Assembly (NCBI RefSeq): GCF_013522825.1
Contig: NZ_JAAMQZ010000022.1
Location: forward strand, 19,083 to 83,082
Source of the DNA: Stutzerimonas stutzeri
GTDB taxonomy: Bacteria; Pseudomonadota; Gammaproteobacteria; Pseudomonadales; Pseudomonadaceae
DNA: 64,000 nt
Reading direction: 5' to 3'
Shown: positions 48,203 to 56,104 of the stretch, in pieces
How the letters are laid out: every line of letters begins with the position of its first letter
Position numbering within the stretch: the first letter of the stretch is position 1
The notes under the pieces: model-generated
Databases searched by the model: none
Seen by the model: the letters and a program-made list of their open reading frames with translations, nothing else
What the model was told of the DNA's origin: nothing
Made by a program: the position numbers and the translations under genes

Positions 48203-49173
48203 CAGGCATCCTCGGGCGGCAGGTTCAACAGCCGGTGGGCGATACCACTGGCGGCACGCACCAGCGCGTCGCAGATGCCTGGCTCGGTAGCCGAGTGCCC
48301 CGCTTCGCGGATGATCTGCAGTTCGCTGCCGGGCCAGGCCTCGTGCAATTGCCAGGCGTTTTCCAGTGGGCAGATAACGTCATAACGGCCATGGACGATG
48401 ATGGCCGGCAGGTGCGCGATCTTGTGCATGTCGCGCAACAGCTGGTCAGGTTCGAGAAAGCCATCGTTGACGAAGTAGTGGCACTCGATCCGCGCCATGG
48501 CCAGCGCCCGGTGAGTATCGGCGAAGCGCTCCGCCACGTCATGGCTGGGCCGTAGCGTGGCGGTCCGCCCTTCCCAGCAGGACCAGGCCTTGGCTGCGTG
48601 CATCTGGGCGATCTGGTCGGTGCCGGTCAGACGCTTGTAGAACGCCTGCATCAGGTCGCCGCGCTCTTCCGGCGGAATCGGCGCGATGAAGTCCTGCCAG
48701 TAGTCGGGGAACAGGCGGCTGGCGCCCTCCTGATAGAACCAGGAAAACTCGTGCGGGCGGCAAAGGAAGATGCCGCGCAGGATCAGCGCATGCACATGCT
48801 CGGGATGCGCCTGGGCATAGGCCAGCGACAGCGTCGAACCCCAGGAGCCACCGAACAGCACCCATTTGTCGATGCCGAGAAATTCGCGGATGCGCTCCAT
48901 GTCGGCGATCAGATGCGCGGTGGTGTTGTTTTCCAGGCTGGCATGGGGTGTCGAGCGACCGCAGCCGCGCTGATCGAAGGTGATGATGCGGTACAGGTTG
49001 GGGTCGAAGAAACGCCGACTCAGGGCATCGCAGCCACCGCCCGGGCCACCATGCACGAACAGCACTGGCAGACCGTCCGGCGAACCGCTTTCGTCGACGT
49101 AAAGCACATGCGGCGCTTCGACCGCCAGCTCATGCCGCGCGTAGGGTTTGATCTCCGGATGCAAGGTCTGCAT
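48202..49173 (-). CDS. pip: Proline iminopeptidase
   Basis: A 323-aa alpha/beta hydrolase of the S33 peptidase family that removes N-terminal proline. Oxyanion motif [19 protein letters not shown], nucleophile Ser110 in [15 protein letters not shown], acid in [13 protein letters not shown] and His in [11 protein letters not shown]. The cap domain lies between them with [20 protein letters not shown]. It is cytosolic and coupled to dtd. Confidence 0.96.
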   Translation of the reverse strand: MQTLHPEIKPYARHELAVEAPHVLYVDESGSPDGLPVLFVHGGPGGGCDALSRRFFDPNLYRIITFDQRGCGRSTPHASLENNTTAHLIADMERIREFLGIDKWVLFGGSWGSTLSLAYAQAHPEHVHALILRGIFLCRPHEFSWFYQEGASRLFPDYWQDFIAPIPPEERGDLMQAFYKRLTGTDQIAQMHAAKAWSCWEGRTATLRPSHDVAERFADTHRALAMARIECHYFVNDGFLEPDQLLRDMHKIAHLPAIIVHGRYDVICPLENAWQLHEAWPGSELQIIREAGHSATEPGICDALVRAASGIAHRLLNLPPEDA

Positions 49174-49290
49174 GGCACACTCCAGGTTCTGTGCTGCGGG
49201 GTTCAGGCATCATAACGGGGTTCACCGGGTTCGGCATGCCCGTCTGGAAATCAGCCGTGGCGACACCGCTTTCAGGCCGCTTGGCAATGG

Positions 49291-49842
49291 CTACAGAACG
49301 AAGGGGATAAAGCGTTTGCTGCGCCGCATATAGTGGCGATAGTCCTCGCCGAAGTAGGCCAGGCATTCTTCCTCGTCACGTAGCGCCGTCAGCCACAGGA
49401 ACAACGAGGCGGCCAGCGCCAGCAGCAGGCCGAGCAGCCCCGGCTGCTTGAAGAAGATGCCCCAGGCCAGCAGCAACAGCGAGCAGTACATGGGATGGCG
49501 GATGTACCTGAAGATGCCCACGGTCACCAGCTGCGAGGTTTTCTCGAAGGCGAACAGTTCGTCATCCCCGCGCGCCTGATCCGTCTTGCCGACGCGCCGC
49601 AGCATGTACAGCCCGGCGATCAGCACGGCGATGGAAGTCTGCAGCAACACCCAGGACACCATCTGGTGCGCGGCATAGCGGTCATCGAACCAGACCGGAC
49701 CATTGAGCGCCAGCAGTGCAAGGATCGCCTCCCAGGCCAGAAAACGCGGGAAGCCGTGCGAGCGCGGCTGGCGCAACGAGGCACGCGACAGCCAGGCCAG
49801 GATCAGCGTACCCAGCAGGAAAAAACCAGCCTGCAGCATCAT
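49291..49842 (-). CDS. Isoprenylcysteine carboxylmethyltransferase / phospholipid methyltransferase-like membrane protein
   Basis: A 183-aa protein with about five TM helices. The C-terminal pattern typical of ICMT/PEMT-like SAM-dependent methyltransferases is present: GIFRYIRHPMYCSLLLLAWG, then RDEEECLAYFGEDYRHYMRR. RHPxY and EExxL.xxF..Y bind the SAM cofactor in known members. A good ribosome site (AAGGAGATTA) supports the start. In bacteria, related enzymes methylate thiols (MddA), lipids or quinones, and the substrate here is unknown. It flanks the fatty-acid-like gene cluster but reads away from it. Confidence 0.82.
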   Translation of the reverse strand: MMLQAGFFLLGTLILAWLSRASLRQPRSHGFPRFLAWEAILALLALNGPVWFDDRYAAHQMVSWVLLQTSIAVLIAGLYMLRRVGKTDQARGDDELFAFEKTSQLVTVGIFRYIRHPMYCSLLLLAWGIFFKQPGLLGLLLALAASLFLWLTALRDEEECLAYFGEDYRHYMRRSKRFIPFVL

Positions 49843-49861
49843 TAATCTCCTTCGAGCGTTT

Positions 49862-49947
49862 CAGGCCGTTGAAAAACCACCTGCGTTGGCAATACGTCGT
49901 TAAACAGGCTCCTCTTGCCTGCCTCGTCTACGTTTTTCAACAGCCTG
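49862..49947. repeat. MITE-like inverted repeat, 86 bp
   Basis: 16-base terminal inverted repeats CAGGCCGTTGAAAAAC and GTTTTTCAACAGCCTG, differing at one position, bracket 54 bp without a gene. This end sequence recurs widely in Pseudomonas genomes as a short mobile palindrome. It lies 78 bp upstream of the dehydratase-like gene that opens the lipid-type cluster. Confidence 0.7.
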
Positions 49948-50025
49948 GTAGCCCACCATGTGGACGGCACCCTCATGGGGCCATCTGATACACTTCGGCC
50001 CGCCAATATTCACGCAGTCTTCACG

Positions 50026-50433
50026 ATGGATCGAACCCAACTGCTCAGCCTGCTGCCGCATCAGGGGCCTGCGCTCTGGCTGGACTGCGTGGTCGAACAC
50101 GACGCCAGCAGCATCAGCGGCCTGAGCGCCTGGTCCCATCTGCAGCCATTCGGTCCTGACGCCTCGCCCTGCCTGCTGTTCGAGGCGGCGGCGCAATTAT
50201 GCGGCGCGCATGGTGCCCTATACGGCGACGGAAAATCCATCGAGATGGCGCTGGTGGGCAAGCTGAGCGCGCTGCAACTGCACCACGAACCCGCCGAGCG
50301 CAATGGCCCGCTGCTGGTCAGCGCGACCCGGGAAGCGCTCAGCCCGGCCGGCGCGCTCTACGCGTTCAGCATTCACAGCAACGAGCGGCGGCTGCTCGAT
50401 GGTCGCCTGTTGCTGGTTCTCGTCCATGCTTGA
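50026..50433 (+). CDS. Hot-dog fold 3-hydroxyacyl-ACP dehydratase-like protein (FabZ/ApeI/ApeP type)
   Basis: A 135-aa protein. LLPHQGPALWLDCVVEHD near residue 8 corresponds to the catalytic-His strand of FabZ-like dehydratases (LPHRxPxLLLD), and LLFEAAAQLCGAHGAL to the central hot-dog helix. It is closest to the small dehydratases of aryl polyene clusters. It probably dehydrates 3-hydroxyacyl groups on the cluster ACP; a thioesterase role on the same fold is the alternative. ATG 50026 is chosen because the open reading upstream carries the intergenic repeat. It overlaps the ABC ATPase gene by 8 bp. Confidence 0.8.
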   Translation: MDRTQLLSLLPHQGPALWLDCVVEHDASSISGLSAWSHLQPFGPDASPCLLFEAAAQLCGAHGALYGDGKSIEMALVGKLSALQLHHEPAERNGPLLVSATREALSPAGALYAFSIHSNERRLLDGRLLLVLVHA

Positions 50434-51310
50434 GCTGCATGACCTGAGCTTCCGCTATCCCGACGCCGAACGGCCGGCGCTGGACGGCATCGATCTACGC
50501 ATCGCCGCAGGCGAATGCGTCGGCCTGCTGGGCAGCAACGGCGCCGGCAAGACCACCCTGCTCTCGCTGATCGCCGGCCTGCGCCAGCCGCAGCAAGGCG
50601 AAATCCGCTGGCACGGCGAACCCGGAATCGGCCTAGTGCCGCAGCAACCGGCCTTCTATGCCGAGCTGAGCGTTCGGGAAAACCTTCAGCTGTTCGCCGA
50701 TCTCTACCGGCTGCGCGGCGCCGAACGTAACACAGGACTGCAGCGCTGCATTCACGCAACCCGCCTCGAACGACTGCTCGGGCAGCGTGCGGCGCGCCTG
50801 TCCGGCGGGCAGCAGCGTCGGCTCAATTTCGCCATCGGCCTGCTCCAGCCCGCCGGCCTGTACCTGTTCGACGAGGCCACGGTGGGTGTCGACGCGCACT
50901 CGCGCGAGCTGCTGCTCGATGCTGTGCAAACGCTCACCCGCGAGGGCTGCGCGGTGATCTACACCAGCCATTACCTGGACGAGATCGAACGCCTGGCGCA
51001 GCGGATCGTCCTCCTCGCCGAAGGCCAGGTGCACCTCGACCTGGACAAGCGCCAGCTGCTCGGCGATGACCACGGCTTGTTGCTGGAATGGCCCGCGGCG
51101 CCGCCCAGCGGCTTCGACGCACTGCTCGCGCAATTGCAGCTCGAATGCCTGCCGACCACCCGCGGCTGTCGCATCGAGCGCATCGACAGCGCCCAGCTGG
51201 CGCGCCTGTGCCAGTTCATCGCCGACCAGCCGCAGCCGCCCAATCTGCTGCGCTTTGGACGCCCTTCGCTGGAACAGCTCTACCTGCACCTCAGCGGAGG
51301 TTCGCTGTGA
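50426..51310 (+). CDS. ABC transporter ATP-binding protein (cluster exporter)
   Basis: A 294-aa ABC ATPase. Walker A GSNGAGKTT at 36-44, Q-loop VPQQPAF, signature RLSGGQQRRL, Walker B LYLFDEATVGVD and the H-loop YTSHYLDEI. It belongs to the drug/lipid-exporter type (DRA/NatA-like) with a C-terminal regulatory region of about 80 residues. It overlaps the permease gene by 4 bp (GTGA). The position inside a biosynthetic operon indicates export of its product or a precursor; this is inference. Confidence 0.92.
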   Translation: MLELHDLSFRYPDAERPALDGIDLRIAAGECVGLLGSNGAGKTTLLSLIAGLRQPQQGEIRWHGEPGIGLVPQQPAFYAELSVRENLQLFADLYRLRGAERNTGLQRCIHATRLERLLGQRAARLSGGQQRRLNFAIGLLQPAGLYLFDEATVGVDAHSRELLLDAVQTLTREGCAVIYTSHYLDEIERLAQRIVLLAEGQVHLDLDKRQLLGDDHGLLLEWPAAPPSGFDALLAQLQLECLPTTRGCRIERIDSAQLARLCQFIADQPQPPNLLRFGRPSLEQLYLHLSGGSL

Positions 51311-52494
51311 GGCTCGGAGCATTGGTGCGCAAGGAATTCCTTTTGCTCACGCGCGACTACCATGCGCTGGCGGTACTGTTCCTGATGCCGGCGCTGTTCG
51401 TTCTGCTGATGGCCTTCGCCCTGGCCGAGGTCAATCAGGATCGCCTACCGGCGCTGAGCCTCGAACTGGAAATTCCCCAGGCCAGCGAGCAGAGCGCCTT
51501 CTTCGCCGCCGCGCTGGGCCAGCAACTGCCCGACGGCCAAATGCTGGATGCCAGCGACCAGCCGCTGCCACGGGTGCGCCTGAGCGCCGACTTCGCCGAG
51601 CAGTTGCTGGATACCGAACAGGCCAGCCTGGGCCTGGTCTTTCCCGCCGCCACCGACGCCCTGACCCGCCAGCGCCTGCGCGCGGCAGTACAGGTGGCAC
51701 TGGCGCAGACACGGCTGATGACCTTCCTGCTCGACAGCGGCGAGCTCGATCCCGACTCGACGCAGGACGAACGGCTGGCGCTGGTCACACAGCGCACCGC
51801 AGTGCGCATCGACGAACAGCAACAACTGGCCAGCGGCGCCCTCGCCCAGCGCGCCAACGCCAGCCAGCACAGCGTGCCGGCCTGGCTGATCTTCGGCATG
51901 TTCTTCGTCATGCTGCCGATGGCCAACGGATTCCAGCGCGAGCAGCAGAGCGGCGTCCTGCTGCGCCTGCGCTGCCTGGGCGTCAGCATGGGCACCCTGG
52001 CGCTGAGCAAGCTGCTGCCGTATCTGGCGATCAACCTGCTGCAGTTCGCCTTGCTGCTGGCCATCGGCGTCTGGGCGCTGCCGCTGCTCGGCTTGCCCGG
52101 TCTGCAACTGCCGGGCAGCGTCGCGGCCTATGTGCTGCTGGCCGGTTGCCTGGCGCTGGCGGCCTGCAGTCTGGGACTGGCCATCGCCAGCCTGGCGCGC
52201 AGCGGCGAGCAGGCGCTGATGCTCAGCGGCGGCATCAACCTGATTCTCGCCGCCATCGGCGGCATCATGGTGCCCAGGAGCGTGATGCCCGAGGCCATGG
52301 CCCGGCTGGCGGAGATTTCACCCATGAGCTGGGCGCTGGACGCCTTCCTGGCGCTGCTGGTCGGCCAGGGCTCGCTTTCCGACGTTGCGCCCTGGTGCGC
52401 CCGGCTGCTGCTGTTCGCGGCAATCGTCGGCGCCGCGGCGCTGTTCCTGTTTCTCAAACGACTGAACGACACGCAATGGACGACACACAACTAA
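51307..52494 (+). CDS. ABC-2 type transporter permease (cluster exporter)
   Basis: A 395-aa permease with a TM helix near residue 20, a large extracytoplasmic domain (about 42-175, alpha-helical, with several amphipathic stretches) and five TM helices after it, as in DRA/YhhJ-type ABC-2 permeases. ALVRKEFLLLTRDYHALAVL starts it and INLILAAIGGIMVPRSVMPE is the conserved late helix. GTG start, translationally coupled to the ATPase. The ACP gene starts inside its 3' end (19-bp overlap). It probably exports a lipid-like product. Confidence 0.9.
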   Translation: MRLGALVRKEFLLLTRDYHALAVLFLMPALFVLLMAFALAEVNQDRLPALSLELEIPQASEQSAFFAAALGQQLPDGQMLDASDQPLPRVRLSADFAEQLLDTEQASLGLVFPAATDALTRQRLRAAVQVALAQTRLMTFLLDSGELDPDSTQDERLALVTQRTAVRIDEQQQLASGALAQRANASQHSVPAWLIFGMFFVMLPMANGFQREQQSGVLLRLRCLGVSMGTLALSKLLPYLAINLLQFALLLAIGVWALPLLGLPGLQLPGSVAAYVLLAGCLALAACSLGLAIASLARSGEQALMLSGGINLILAAIGGIMVPRSVMPEAMARLAEISPMSWALDAFLALLVGQGSLSDVAPWCARLLLFAAIVGAAALFLFLKRLNDTQWTTHN

Positions 52495-52742
52495 AACAGG
52501 CGCTCAAGCAGTTGCTGATCCGCGAGTGCGACAAGCAGGACGACATCGACTGGCAGAGCATCGCCGACGACGAGCCGCTGTTCGGCCAGCAGAGCCGCAT
52601 CCAGATGGACAGCCTCGACGCCCTGCAGGTGTCGCTGGCCCTGCAACAGCATTACGGTGTGCGCATCGAAGGCGCCAAGGATGGCCGGCGCATCCTCAAT
52701 AGCATCGACAGCATCGCCACGTTCATCCGGCAGGCTTCATGA
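52476..52742 (+). CDS. Acyl carrier protein of the cluster
   Basis: An 88-aa carrier protein. The phosphopantetheine attachment serine is Ser46 in the motif MDSLDALQVS, and the helix II region ALQQHYGVRIE follows. It is more basic and less uniformly acidic than FabF-partner AcpP, as is usual for specialised carriers. It overlaps both the permease (19 bp) and the ketosynthase (4 bp). It would hold the growing acyl chain for the ketosynthase, chain-length-factor-like protein and dehydratase. Confidence 0.9.
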   Translation: MDDTQLKQALKQLLIRECDKQDDIDWQSIADDEPLFGQQSRIQMDSLDALQVSLALQQHYGVRIEGAKDGRRILNSIDSIATFIRQAS

Positions 52743-53836
52743 AGCCGGTCTACCTGCAACGCGCGCAGCTGTGCAGCGCACTGGGCGAAGACCTGCACGC
52801 CGCCGCGACGGCCTGCCGGCAAGGCCGGTTGCCGCAGCCGGAATGGTTCGAGTTGCATGAACGCAACGAGCGACGACCCTACCTGGCCGTGGCTGGCGCA
52901 TCGCTCGCCCTGCGCCAGCGCCTGCACCAGCTGGTCGCCGCCAGCAGCGACGGCGCGCTGGACGACTGCCTGCTGATCCTGGCCTCCACCACCCTGGATA
53001 TCGTCGCCATCGAGGCGCGGGTGAAAGCCGGCGAGGCGACCGGCAACCCGATGGCCCCGGCACTCGATGCCCTCGCCGAAGAGCTGCGCCAGGAATGGGG
53101 TTTCGCCGGCGCCTTCACCCTCAACACCGCCTGCACCAGTGCCGCCAATGCGCTGCTGTATGGCGCGCGGCTGGTGGCCCGCAATCACTATCGCCGCGCC
53201 CTGGTGCTGGCCTTCGAGACGCCCAGCGAAGTCACCCGGCAAGGCTTCGGCGTGCTCGAACTGACCAGCCCCAGCGCCGCCTACCGGCCCTTCCATGCCG
53301 AACGCGACGGGTTGATTCTCGGCGAAGCCTACGCCAGCGTGATGCTCACCGGCGAACCCGGCCCGGAGCCACTAGCGAAGCTGCTCGGCGGCTTCAGCGC
53401 CTGCGACACCAGCAGCCTGACCAACACCGCCGAGGACGGCAGCCATATCGACTGGGTCATGCGCCGCGCCCTGCACAGCGCACGAACCACAACGGCGAAA
53501 ATCGCCCTGGTCAAGCTGCACGGCACCGCCACCGCCGCCAACGATCAGGCCGAAAGCAACGGCATGCGCCGCACCTTCGCCCACGCACTGCCGCCACTGT
53601 GCGTGCTCAAGCCCTATCTGGGGCACACCCTGGGTGCCTGTGGCCTCAGCGAAACCCTGTTGCTGCTGGAAAGCCTGCGCCAGGGCGCGCTGCCGGGCTG
53701 CGATTACACCGAGCAGGCGTTGCTGCCGCTGGCCGCCGGGCCGCTGTCGGTGGCCTCCGGCAGCCTGCTGCTGGCCAACTATTTCGGCTTCGGCGGCAAC
53801 AACGCCAGCCTGGTACTGCAAGGAATTCCAGCATGA
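52739..53836 (+). CDS. Beta-ketoacyl-ACP synthase (KAS I/II type)
   Basis: A 365-aa condensing enzyme of the KAS I/II fold, shorter than FabF (about 410). The catalytic triad is intact: Cys132 in LNTACTSAANAL, His261 in KLHGTATAANDQAE and His296 in KPYLGHTLGACG, with Lys291 upstream. The Gly-rich FGFGGNNASLVL end motif is normal. It extends the acyl chain on the cluster ACP, and the following gene is likely its chain-length-factor partner. ApeO-type ketosynthases of aryl polyene clusters are the nearest match in architecture. Confidence 0.92.
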   Translation: MKPVYLQRAQLCSALGEDLHAAATACRQGRLPQPEWFELHERNERRPYLAVAGASLALRQRLHQLVAASSDGALDDCLLILASTTLDIVAIEARVKAGEATGNPMAPALDALAEELRQEWGFAGAFTLNTACTSAANALLYGARLVARNHYRRALVLAFETPSEVTRQGFGVLELTSPSAAYRPFHAERDGLILGEAYASVMLTGEPGPEPLAKLLGGFSACDTSSLTNTAEDGSHIDWVMRRALHSARTTTAKIALVKLHGTATAANDQAESNGMRRTFAHALPPLCVLKPYLGHTLGACGLSETLLLLESLRQGALPGCDYTEQALLPLAAGPLSVASGSLLLANYFGFGGNNASLVLQGIPA

Positions 53837-54414
53837 AGGTGATCGCCGCCAGCGAGGTTCGCGGTTGCAACCACAGCGACAGCCAGCTCAAGGCCGCCCT
53901 CGGTACTTACCTGTCCAGCCCGCCACGACGCACCGATCGCCTGACCCTGCTGGCGCTGCTCGCCGCCGCGCCGCTGAAGGCACACATGCAGGCGGACAGC
54001 GGGCTCTATCTCGCCGCCACCTACCCGGCGCGGCAGAACATGTTCGCCCTGCTGGAGAACGTCTGCGCCCAGCAGCGGCTGCCCAAGCCCTTCGAGTTCG
54101 TCAACAGCGTCAGCAATGCCGCGGGTTTCCACGTGGCGCAGCAACTGGGGCTGCAGGGGCCGAACCTGTTCATCGGCGCGGGGCCGCAGGTCTGGGGGCA
54201 CCTGCTCGACCTGGCCGGTAACGACCTGGAGCGGGCACAGGTACGCCAGGCGCTGGTGCTGCTGGTCGAGGAAGATCAGCAGGACGGCTTCAGCGCTCAG
54301 GCGCTGGTGCTGGAGCCGGGTGGCGACGCGCTCAGCGCACGGGATTTCTCCGTGCTGAGCGATTCGGTGGAGGTTGTTCGGCTGGAACTGGGGACTGACT
54401 CGACATCCGTGTAG
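53833..54414 (+). CDS. Ketoacyl-synthase-like chain-length-factor protein without catalytic Cys
   Basis: A 193-aa protein resembling the Ketoacyl-synt_2 family (the ApeC-like chain-length factor of aryl polyene clusters). The segment FVNSVSNAAGFHVAQQLGL, then QGPNLFIGAGPQVWGHLLDL, corresponds to the start of a thiolase half, with no Cys at the nucleophile position (IGAG), so it is non-catalytic. It overlaps the ketosynthase by 4 bp and probably forms a heterodimer with it. Its final Val codon and stop (TAG) lie in the first bases of a 58-bp repeat, so the C-terminus may have been trimmed by repeat insertion. Confidence 0.8.
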   Translation: MKVIAASEVRGCNHSDSQLKAALGTYLSSPPRRTDRLTLLALLAAAPLKAHMQADSGLYLAATYPARQNMFALLENVCAQQRLPKPFEFVNSVSNAAGFHVAQQLGLQGPNLFIGAGPQVWGHLLDLAGNDLERAQVRQALVLLVEEDQQDGFSAQALVLEPGGDALSARDFSVLSDSVEVVRLELGTDSTSV

Positions 54415-54468
54415 GGCCGAACTTGTTCGGCTGGCTTTGTATCCGTGGCCGAATAAATTCGGCCCTAC
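54411..54468. repeat. 58-bp double-palindrome repeat, copy C
   Basis: GTAGGGCCGAACTTGTTCGG ... GAATAAATTCGGCCCTAC, same orientation as copy A. The first four bases, GTAG, contain the stop codon of the chain-length-factor-like gene. It separates the two convergent operons of the cluster. Confidence 0.92.
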
Positions 54469-54495
54469 AAGCCCCTGGCCCAACCCGCCAGTCTG

Positions 54496-54635
54496 GTAGG
54501 TCGGGTCACGCCTCACCGACCCGACGACGAACGGTCAGATGCAAGAGATGCCAAGGCATTACACCCGGATGATGTCTCGAACGTTGGATTACGCCTTCGA
54601 ATTGTCGGGTTACGCCTTCGGCTAATCCGACCTAC
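54496..54635. repeat. Composite intergenic repeat, family 2, full copy
   Basis: GTAGGTCGGGTCACGCCTCA at one end and GGCTAATCCGACCTAC at the other, with a CACCGACCCGAC palindromic part and a TCGGGTTACGCCTTCGGCTA unit inside. It is inverted with respect to 61237-61338. Together with copy C it fills the 284-bp gap between the converging operons; no gene is seen in that gap. Confidence 0.85.
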
Positions 54636-54698
54636 AACTTCGGCGTGCAAGCCACCCATGCGTGCCCACGCAGGAGCATTGGCACGATCAGTGCCGGA

Positions 54699-55697
54699 TC
54701 AGCGCCGCTTGGCCCAGCCGGCCAACCGTCGCACCAGCTCGCGTTCCTGCACCGCGATACCGTCCAGCATCCCGGCAATGGCATTGAAGTCGCCGTCGCC
54801 CTGCTTGTTGCGCGACTGGCGCACGCAGGCCGAGGCGAACTGGCGCCAGTCGTCGCCGATGCGGGTCAGTTGCGTGGCCATGTCGTTGAGTGCCGGATCG
54901 CCCAGCAGCGTGCCGGATTCCTGCAGGAAGCTGGCGTACATGAAGCGGAAACCCGCGCCGCCGGTGCCGATCTCCTCCTGCATGCGCACGATATGGGTGA
55001 GGTAGAGCCGGTTGTATTTCGCCTGGGCCGGATCGAGCTTGCGGATCTGCGCGGCCAGGTGACGGATGCCACGAATGCCGATCCAGGGCAACGGCATGCC
55101 GTCGAGGATGCGCGTGGTGGACACCAGGCTCTGGCGCACCAGGCGATCCCAGTCCTGTTCCGGCGGCACATCTTCGAGCCAGTACATCAGCCCCTTGGCG
55201 GCCAGCGCACCCTTGGCGAAGCGCGCCTTCTGCAGGTCGGCGCTGGCGCAGCGCACCGGCTCTTCGAAGACCGGGTCGCTGAGCAGGTAGTCGTCGCCAT
55301 CACGACCGTAGGCCAGCAGGTTGTGCGCGTTGAAGTGAAAGCGCATCTCCGGCGGAAAGTACGGCAGCCAGAACACCGAGCTTTGCAGCCCGGCCAGGCG
55401 CCCCTCGGCCAGGGCGCGGTCCAGCGCCAGGCGGCCCTGTTCCGGCTGGCGGAAGGTGGCCGTGTGCAGCCGCGCGCCGAGGCGCTTGCTCAGCGTCCTG
55501 ATGATGTGTTTCGGCGGCATCCGGTAGGCGATCAGCGGCATGCCGCCGAGCTTGACGATGGGCAGATAGGCGAACGCCAGCCCCGAAGCCAGGCCGAAGG
55601 CCATCGGCTCGCTCATGGGCAGGCCGGCATGGGTCAGCAGGTTGGCCATCACCCCGCTTTCGCAGTGGGCGCTCTGGCGGTGCTGGAAGGCGCTCAT
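54699..55697 (-). CDS. BtrH-like acyltransferase / cysteine-peptidase-fold protein
   Basis: A 332-aa protein of the BtrH N-terminal domain / DUF4872 type. SAHCESGVMANLLTHAGL (Cys12 is a candidate nucleophile) and SEPMAFGLASGLAFAYLP are the hallmark start, and FNAHNLLAYGRDGDDYLLSD carries a likely catalytic His and Asp. In butirosin synthesis, BtrH transfers an acyl group from a carrier protein to the aminoglycoside, so transfer of an ACP-bound acyl group is a plausible role here. It is the last gene of the minus-strand operon and overlaps the 136-aa gene by 4 bp. Confidence 0.85.
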   Translation of the reverse strand: MSAFQHRQSAHCESGVMANLLTHAGLPMSEPMAFGLASGLAFAYLPIVKLGGMPLIAYRMPPKHIIRTLSKRLGARLHTATFRQPEQGRLALDRALAEGRLAGLQSSVFWLPYFPPEMRFHFNAHNLLAYGRDGDDYLLSDPVFEEPVRCASADLQKARFAKGALAAKGLMYWLEDVPPEQDWDRLVRQSLVSTTRILDGMPLPWIGIRGIRHLAAQIRKLDPAQAKYNRLYLTHIVRMQEEIGTGGAGFRFMYASFLQESGTLLGDPALNDMATQLTRIGDDWRQFASACVRQSRNKQGDGDFNAIAGMLDGIAVQERELVRRLAGWAKRR

Positions 55698-56104
55698 CGC
55701 GGCAACTCCTGCTGGTAGCGGATCAGTTCGACGACGTCCAGGCCGAAGGCCTCGGCGTAGCGCGCCAGCTGCTTGCTAGTCAAACGGCGATAGATGGCTG
55801 GGCGGAAATGCCGGCGGATGCGCCACTGCCAGAAGCCGGTGATCTGCGCCAGCGCCGGCTCGTCGAGTCGGTAGCGGTACATCAGGCATTTCAGCGGCGA
55901 GGCTTGCCCGCTTTGCCACTCGGCCAGGGCCTGGGCTTCCTGCTCTTCCAGCTGCGCCACGGCCAGTTGCGTGGCGTAGGACTCGGGCTCCCAGCCAGCG
56001 CTCTGGGTACCCCGGTAGCGGCCCTGTTCGTCCACGGCGTAGAGCAGCTTGCTGTGGCCGCCGTAGCTGCTGTCGGGGTCCTGCGGGACCTCGTCAAGCC
56101 TCAT
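55694..56104 (-). CDS. Unrecognised 136-aa cluster protein
   Basis: No known family was recognised. The N-terminal half is polar (DSSYGGHSKLLYAVDEQGRY, RGTQSAGWEPESYATQLAVA), followed by a helix-rich part with ALAEWQSGQASPLKCLMYRY and a C-terminal region FWQWRIRRHFRPAIYRRLTS that is very basic and aromatic, then LDVVELIRYQQELP. No TM segment or signal peptide is present. It overlaps the DarB-like gene by 11 bp and the BtrH-like gene by 4 bp, so it is tightly coupled to both and probably acts with them, perhaps as an adaptor or a small enzyme. Function unknown. Confidence 0.8.
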   Translation of the reverse strand: MRLDEVPQDPDSSYGGHSKLLYAVDEQGRYRGTQSAGWEPESYATQLAVAQLEEQEAQALAEWQSGQASPLKCLMYRYRLDEPALAQITGFWQWRIRRHFRPAIYRRLTSKQLARYAEAFGLDVVELIRYQQELPR

